The notes under the pieces are model-generated. The model searched no databases and was not told the origin of the DNA. It saw only the letters and a list, made by a program, of their open reading frames with translations. Below, in pieces: positions 59,920-64,000 of a DNA stretch of 64,000 nt (within the stretch, counting starts at the first letter, position 1; every line of letters starts with the position of its first letter). The stretch lies in assembly GCA_963849065.1 (NCBI GenBank), contig CAWKFM010000004.1, forward strand, positions 124,001-188,000, given 5' to 3'. Source of the stretch: TOLSYN sp963849065 (GTDB lineage Bacteria; Acidobacteriota; Terriglobia; Terriglobales; Acidobacteriaceae). Made by a program: the position numbers and the translations under genes.

Positions 59920-62571
59920 TTATTCCAGCGGCAGGCTCGGCTCCTCGCCATTGCCGCCGGCCTCTTCCTTGGGCAGCACCACGGCGGCGGCCACCCGGTC
60001 GTCGCCATCGAGGGCCAGCAGCTTCACTCCCTGGGTCGCGCGTCCCGCCTCGCGAATCGTATCCGTCCCCATGCGAATGATCTTGCCGAACTGGCTGATC
60101 AGCATCGCCTGGCTCTCTTCGCTCACCAGCAGAATCGCCACCACTTTGCCGTTTTTCGCCGTCGTCTTCATGTTGATCACGCCCTTGGCGCCGCGTCCCG
60201 TCAACCGGTAGTCGTCCACCGGAGTCCGCTTGCCGTAGCCGTTCTCCGAAACCGTCAGAATCAGGTTCGGCATCAATTCGCCGCTCTCGTCCTCGCGCTT
60301 CTTCTTGCGGCTCTTGTGCTCGGCTCCAGGGGTTGCGTTTTTCGGAGTCACCACCATCCCGACAATGTAATCCTTGTCCGCCAAATTCATGCCGCGCACC
60401 CCGTACGCCGGACGCCCCATCGAGCGCACGTCCTCTTCGTCGAAGCGCACCGCCATCCCCAGGTGAGTCGCCAGCAGAATGTATTGCTGCCCGTCCGTCA
60501 CCTGCGCCGAAACCAGCTCGTCGTCCTTGTCGATTCCGATGGCGATAATCCCGCGCGACATCACGTTCGAAAAATCCTTCAGCGGAGTCTTCTTCACCGT
60601 CCCCTGGCGCGTCGCAAAAAAGATGAACTTGCCCTCTTCTTCCAAATCGCTCACGCACAGGAACGCCCGTACCGTTTCGCCCGGCTGCAAACTCACCAGG
60701 TTGCCCACGTGCTTGCCCTTGCCCGCCGCGCTCACGTCCGGAATCTCATACACCTTCAGCCAGTACACCCGTCCCGTGTTGGTAAAAATCAGGATGTAGT
60801 TGTGCGTGGTGGCTGCAATCATGTGCTCCACGAAATCTTCTTCCCGTGTGCTCATGCCCTTGCGCCCAGTGCCGCCGCGCCGCTGCTGCCGGTAGGTGGA
60901 AACATTGGTCCGCTTCAGGTAGCCCGCATGGCTCACCGTCACCGCCACCTGCTCGTCGGCGATCAGGTCTTCCAGCTGCAGCTCTTTCGCCTCGTCCTGG
61001 ATAATGGTGCGCCGCGCGTCCTTCACCGGCCCACCGTAATTCTTCAGAATCTCCTTCAGCTCGTCCACAATCACCGAGCGCAGCTTTTTCTCCGATCCCA
61101 GAATCAGCTCGTACTCGGCAATGCGCTCGCGCTGTTCGTTCAGCTCGTTCACAATCTCGTCGATCGAAAGCCTGGTCAGCCTATGCAGCTGCAGTTCCAG
61201 AATCGCGTCCGCCTGCTTCGTGCTGAACGGATTCTCCGGATCGGTCTCCGGGAAGCGTCCCGTCAAATTGATCGTGATCTTTTTCCCGGCGAAGTACGCC
61301 ACCAGGTTGTCGCGCGCCTCAGCCCGGTTCTGGCTGCCGCGGATGATCGCAATCACGTGGTCCAAATAATCCAGCGCCTTCTGGTATCCCTCCAGAATGT
61401 GCGCCCGGTCCTTGGCCTTCTGCAGCAGGAACGCCGTGCGTCTGCGAACCACATCGATCCGATGATCGATGAAGTACTGGATCGCCTGCACCAGTCCCAT
61501 CTCCCGCGGCTGGTTGTTCACCACGGCCAGGAAAATCATGCTGAAGCTTTCCTGCATCTGGGTGTGCTTGTACAGCTGGTTCAGCACAATCTCCGGCTGC
61601 GAGCCGCGCTTCAGCTCCATCACAATCCGCATCCCATCGCGGTCGCTCTCGTCGCGGATGTCGCTGATCTCTTCAATCGTCTTTTCGTTCACCAGCTCGG
61701 CGATGCGTTCGATCAGCCGCGCCTTGTTCACCTGGTAGGGAATCTCGGTGACGATGATCGCCTCGCGCTCCTTGGTCAGGTTCTCGCGCTTCACCTTGGC
61801 CCGCATCAGGAACCGTCCGCGTCCCGTGCGGTAAGCCTCGTGCAGTCCCTTGCGCCCGTGGATAAACCCGGCGGTCGGGAAGTCCGGCCCCTGCACAATC
61901 TCCAGAATCCGTTCCAGCTGCGTGTTGGGCTTTTCCACCAGCTCAATCGCCGCCGTCACAATCTCAGTCAGGTTGTGCGGAGGAATGTTGGTGGCCATGC
62001 CCACGGCGATTCCATTCGAGCCGTTGATCAGCAAGGTCGGAATGCGCGACGGCAGTACCGTCGGCTCCACCGTCGAATCGTCGAAGTTGGCGACGAAGTC
62101 CACCGTGTCCTTGTCGATGTCGGCCAGCAGCTCGGCCGCAATCGAGGTCAGCCGCGCTTCCGTGTAGCGGTAGGCCGCCGGAGGATCGCCGTCCACGGAA
62201 CCGAAGTTGCCCTGTCCGTCCACCAGCGGGTAGCGCAGCGAAAAATCCTGCGCCATGCGAACCGTCGCGTCATACACCGAGCTGTCGCCATGCGGGTGAT
62301 ATTTGCCCAGCACTTCGCCCACCACCTTGGCGCACTTCACGTGCTTGCGGTTGTGCAGCAGCCCCATGTCGTGCATCGCGTACAGAATCCGCCGGTGCAC
62401 CGGCTTCAACCCGTCGCGGATATCGGGCAGCGCCCGCCCGATGATGACCGACATCGAGTAGTCGAGATAGGAACGCTTCATCTCTTCTTCAATGTTGATC
62501 GGCTGTATGTTCTGGGGTGGACCACCCCCGCCTTCCAGCGGGAGCTTCGGTTCGTTGGTTTCGTCGGCCAT
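59920..62571 (-). CDS. gyrA: DNA gyrase subunit A
   Basis: An 883-residue GyrA. The breakage-reunion part has HPHGDSSVYDATVRMAQ, with Ser and Asp of the quinolone-resistance region unchanged, and the catalytic Tyr in AAYRYTEARL. The C-terminal beta-pinwheel contains a GyrA-box-like QRRGGTG (one change from QRRGGKG). The last residues are acidic/Gly-rich. With GyrB it supercoils DNA. Far from gyrB here, about 31 kb away. Confidence 0.96.
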   Translation of the reverse strand: MADETNEPKLPLEGGGGPPQNIQPINIEEEMKRSYLDYSMSVIIGRALPDIRDGLKPVHRRILYAMHDMGLLHNRKHVKCAKVVGEVLGKYHPHGDSSVYDATVRMAQDFSLRYPLVDGQGNFGSVDGDPPAAYRYTEARLTSIAAELLADIDKDTVDFVANFDDSTVEPTVLPSRIPTLLINGSNGIAVGMATNIPPHNLTEIVTAAIELVEKPNTQLERILEIVQGPDFPTAGFIHGRKGLHEAYRTGRGRFLMRAKVKRENLTKEREAIIVTEIPYQVNKARLIERIAELVNEKTIEEISDIRDESDRDGMRIVMELKRGSQPEIVLNQLYKHTQMQESFSMIFLAVVNNQPREMGLVQAIQYFIDHRIDVVRRRTAFLLQKAKDRAHILEGYQKALDYLDHVIAIIRGSQNRAEARDNLVAYFAGKKITINLTGRFPETDPENPFSTKQADAILELQLHRLTRLSIDEIVNELNEQRERIAEYELILGSEKKLRSVIVDELKEILKNYGGPVKDARRTIIQDEAKELQLEDLIADEQVAVTVSHAGYLKRTNVSTYRQQRRGGTGRKGMSTREEDFVEHMIAATTHNYILIFTNTGRVYWLKVYEIPDVSAAGKGKHVGNLVSLQPGETVRAFLCVSDLEEEGKFIFFATRQGTVKKTPLKDFSNVMSRGIIAIGIDKDDELVSAQVTDGQQYILLATHLGMAVRFDEEDVRSMGRPAYGVRGMNLADKDYIVGMVVTPKNATPGAEHKSRKKKREDESGELMPNLILTVSENGYGKRTPVDDYRLTGRGAKGVINMKTTAKNGKVVAILLVSEESQAMLISQFGKIIRMGTDTIREAGRATQGVKLLALDGDDRVAAAVVLPKEEAGGNGEEPSLPLE

Positions 62572-62622
62572 CGAGTTATTAACTACCTTCCGGCATCTCT
62601 AAAAATTATTCCGCTCGGGTGG

Positions 62623-62653
62623 CCCATTCAAGCCATCCTTTGGCTTGAATGGG
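62623..62653. repeat. Perfect 13-bp hairpin upstream of gyrA
   Basis: CCCATTCAAGCCA and TGGCTTGAATGGG pair exactly around TCCTT. It lies about 50 bp upstream of the gyrA start, so it may be part of the 5' leader or another dispersed hairpin. Confidence 0.5.
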
Positions 62654-62804
62654 GAATTCCCCCTCCGCGCTAACTGCTTGCCTGATAAGAAATTACCACT
62701 GAGAAGCACACCCAATTGTAGCACGACGGAGCCTGTCGCCGCTCCCGCCTCGCGCGCTTTAACCAGCTATCTTTCAACTGTTTACAGAGAGCGCTGCAGA
62801 TCTT

Positions 62805-63362
62805 CTACGGTGCCTTCGGCGCCCCCGTTCCCGCCCGCCTCCAGCGCAGCACTCCCGCCGACGCCAGCGACACCCCCACCGCCACCACCGAGCCCACCAC
62901 CACCTCGCCCGTGCGCTGCATCGCCGCCGTCAAGCCCGCATGCGAAGAGTGCAAAAGATGCGCCGGAGTCATCACAATCGCCGTCGTAATCGGAGCAATC
63001 CGCCAGCTGATCGGCACCCGCACCAGGTCGGCCGAGATAATCACCGCCACCGCCATCGCCAGCAGCATCACCCACGCCGAGTTCCCAAACAGCTTCAGAA
63101 ACAGCAGTCCGGTCAGGCACCCGATCAACGTGTTCAGCATCCGCGAGACGAAGTTGTTCAGCGCCGACTGCACCTTCAGGTCGGTCACCACCACCGCGGA
63201 AATCAGTCCCCACAGCGGGTCCACATGCGCCACCACCTCCAGCAGAAACCACACAATCGTCCCGGAGATCAGCACCCGCGCCGCATAGCGCGCACCGCTC
63301 AGCTGGCGCTTCAGCACCCGCGCCGCATAAAATCCCCGCTGCTGTGCTTCGCGAAACGTCAT
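62805..63362 (-). CDS. FUSC-like membrane protein (aromatic acid exporter-type)
   Basis: A 185-residue protein with a basic N-terminus (REAQQRGFYAARVLKRQLS) and five or six helices including VLISGTIVWFLLEVVAHVDPLWGLISAVVV and NTLIGCLTGLLFLKLFG, cited in part. The pattern of a short N-terminal basic part and a hydrophobic half resembles FUSC/aromatic-acid exporter domains, but lacks the cytoplasmic half. Start ATG 63362 is chosen by family-like N-terminus. Confidence 0.65.
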   Translation of the reverse strand: MTFREAQQRGFYAARVLKRQLSGARYAARVLISGTIVWFLLEVVAHVDPLWGLISAVVVTDLKVQSALNNFVSRMLNTLIGCLTGLLFLKLFGNSAWVMLLAMAVAVIISADLVRVPISWRIAPITTAIVMTPAHLLHSSHAGLTAAMQRTGEVVVGSVVAVGVSLASAGVLRWRRAGTGAPKAP

Positions 63363-63414
63363 AACTGAATGGTATATCGGCGGCGGAGCTTCCACTCTCA
63401 AACCCGCATCAACA

Positions 63415-63442
63415 AGAAGGGCTGCCGGATGGCAGCCCTTCT
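63415..63442 (-). terminator. Intrinsic terminator for right-edge gene
   Basis: AGAAGGGCTGCC-GGAT-GGCAGCCCTTCT is a perfect 12-bp stem between the partial gene and the FUSC-like gene. It ends the leftward transcript of the partial gene. Confidence 0.7.
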
Positions 63443-63458
63443 GCAACGCAAGCTATTT

Positions 63459-64000
63459 TTAGGTAGTGGGCGGCGTGATTGGCAAACTGCCGATCTGGAT
63501 CACCGTGTCTGCCGGTATGGTCTTGCCGCATACGCTTCCACTGACCGCCGCTTCCACGGGGCATGGAGCCTCGGTGGTGCAAGCGGTGGTTGGAATGGGA
63601 GGTACAAATTCATATTCGGCCGTAATGTTGGCTTGGCACTCTCCCGCTATGTACGTTGTGGGTGCGTCCGCGCCCGGCGTGTAGTGGACATCTCCACTCG
63701 CGGTCAGGGTAAACGGCAGCTGGATATTGCCGTCACTAAGATCAAAGTCGATGGTGCCCGTCTGCGTGATCCCAACACTCCCTGAGGTAAGCACCAGTAT
63801 GTCGTCATACGAGCAGCCGAGCGCCGGAGTAGGCGGGGCAGCAAAGCTAAGGGTGAAATTGGCGTTGGTCACGGCCTCGGTCTCGATCTCGGTCGTTGTG
63901 TTCGTGGTCGTGGTTTCGTCGTACGTTCCGGCTAATGAGGCGTTTCCTGGTAGTACTGCGGTGAGTACTCCGTCTGTTGTTACGGGCGTGCCGAACACGC
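63459..64000 (-). CDS. C-terminal part of a secreted-type beta-rich protein (partial)
   Basis: The last 540 bp read leftwards hold the end of a longer gene; 180 codons are visible and the frame runs past the window. The sequence is Thr/Pro/Val-rich with TTTNTTTEIETEA, GCSYDDILVLTSGS and CTTEAPCPVEAAVSGSVCG, which reads like an extracellular beta-sandwich. Several cysteines may form disulfides. No family recognised. The true start lies beyond 64000. Confidence 0.6.
   Translation of the reverse strand, partial: VFGTPVTTDGVLTAVLPGNASLAGTYDETTTTNTTTEIETEAVTNANFTLSFAAPPTPALGCSYDDILVLTSGSVGITQTGTIDFDLSDGNIQLPFTLTASGDVHYTPGADAPTTYIAGECQANITAEYEFVPPIPTTACTTEAPCPVEAAVSGSVCGKTIPADTVIQIGSLPITPPTT

Noticed and set aside
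60316..62673. A 785-codon plus-strand open frame
   Set aside because: Exact antisense of gyrA; His/Arg/Leu-rich with no domain.
1..64000. CRISPR arrays, rRNA genes and tRNA genes
   Set aside because: I looked for evenly spaced direct repeats with unique spacers and for tRNA T-loop signatures and found none I could support by eye. A covariance-model scan would be decisive.

Overview
The window is a roughly 64 kb, GC-rich bacterial chromosome segment that spans the replication origin region. Core gene order (rsmG-parA-parB; mnmE-jag-yidC-yidD-rnpA-rpmH divergent from dnaA-dnaN-gyrB; folC, rlmH, rsfS, nadD, obgE, rpmA, rplU, gyrA), protein flavour (DUF4118 histidine kinase, HYDIN/SPD-2-type domains, lysine-rich histone H1-like tails) and dispersed intergenic hairpins suggest an acidobacterium (Acidobacteriota, probably class Terriglobia). 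That assignment is inference from family resemblance; no rRNA gene is present to confirm it.

Layout. 1-3.4 kb: a partial small membrane protein, rsmG, four perfect parS sites, parAB and a tiny membrane protein. 3.4-4.1 kb: an ORF-less group II intron on the minus strand. 4.1-10.7 kb: small secreted and membrane proteins, a PilZ protein, dusB, rpmE and ruvA. 10.6-15.3 kb: a short inverted-repeat element, a PAS histidine kinase, and a tetraheme cytochrome/ferredoxin/NrfD redox triad. 15.5-16.7 kb: a plasmid-type ParA plus ribbon-helix-helix cassette with palindromic operator-like repeats. 16.7-28.5 kb: the mnmE-to-rpmH block read leftwards and dnaA, dnaN, gyrB read rightwards, with an AT-rich candidate oriC between dnaA and dnaN.

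29.2-42.2 kb is an accessory island with less C-biased codon use. It is bracketed by two degenerate 83-bp direct repeats. It carries a heme-binding GlcG-type protein, an enoyl-CoA hydratase, a quinone-oxidoreductase-like enzyme, a cytochrome P460, then a co-directional run of DJ-1/PfpI, alpha/beta hydrolase, two VOC proteins, an SDR, DUF1330, DUF4331, a metallo-hydrolase and DoxX, ending with a glucoamylase remnant and an arginine-deiminase-family enzyme. The set looks like detoxification of reactive small organics, with no local regulator. Next comes a 1,324-residue secreted surface protein with eight 34-residue Cys repeats (42.7-46.7 kb).

47.8-64 kb returns to housekeeping: folC, rlmH, rsfS, nadD, obgE, rpmA, rplU and gyrA, interleaved with small membrane transporters and one pseudogene (a nonsense mutation plus a single-base deletion). 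RsfS and ObgE, both large-subunit factors, each end in a lysine/alanine-rich histone H1-like tail. The ObgE tail has its own Shine-Dalgarno sequence and may also be made as a free basic protein. The last gene runs off the right edge.
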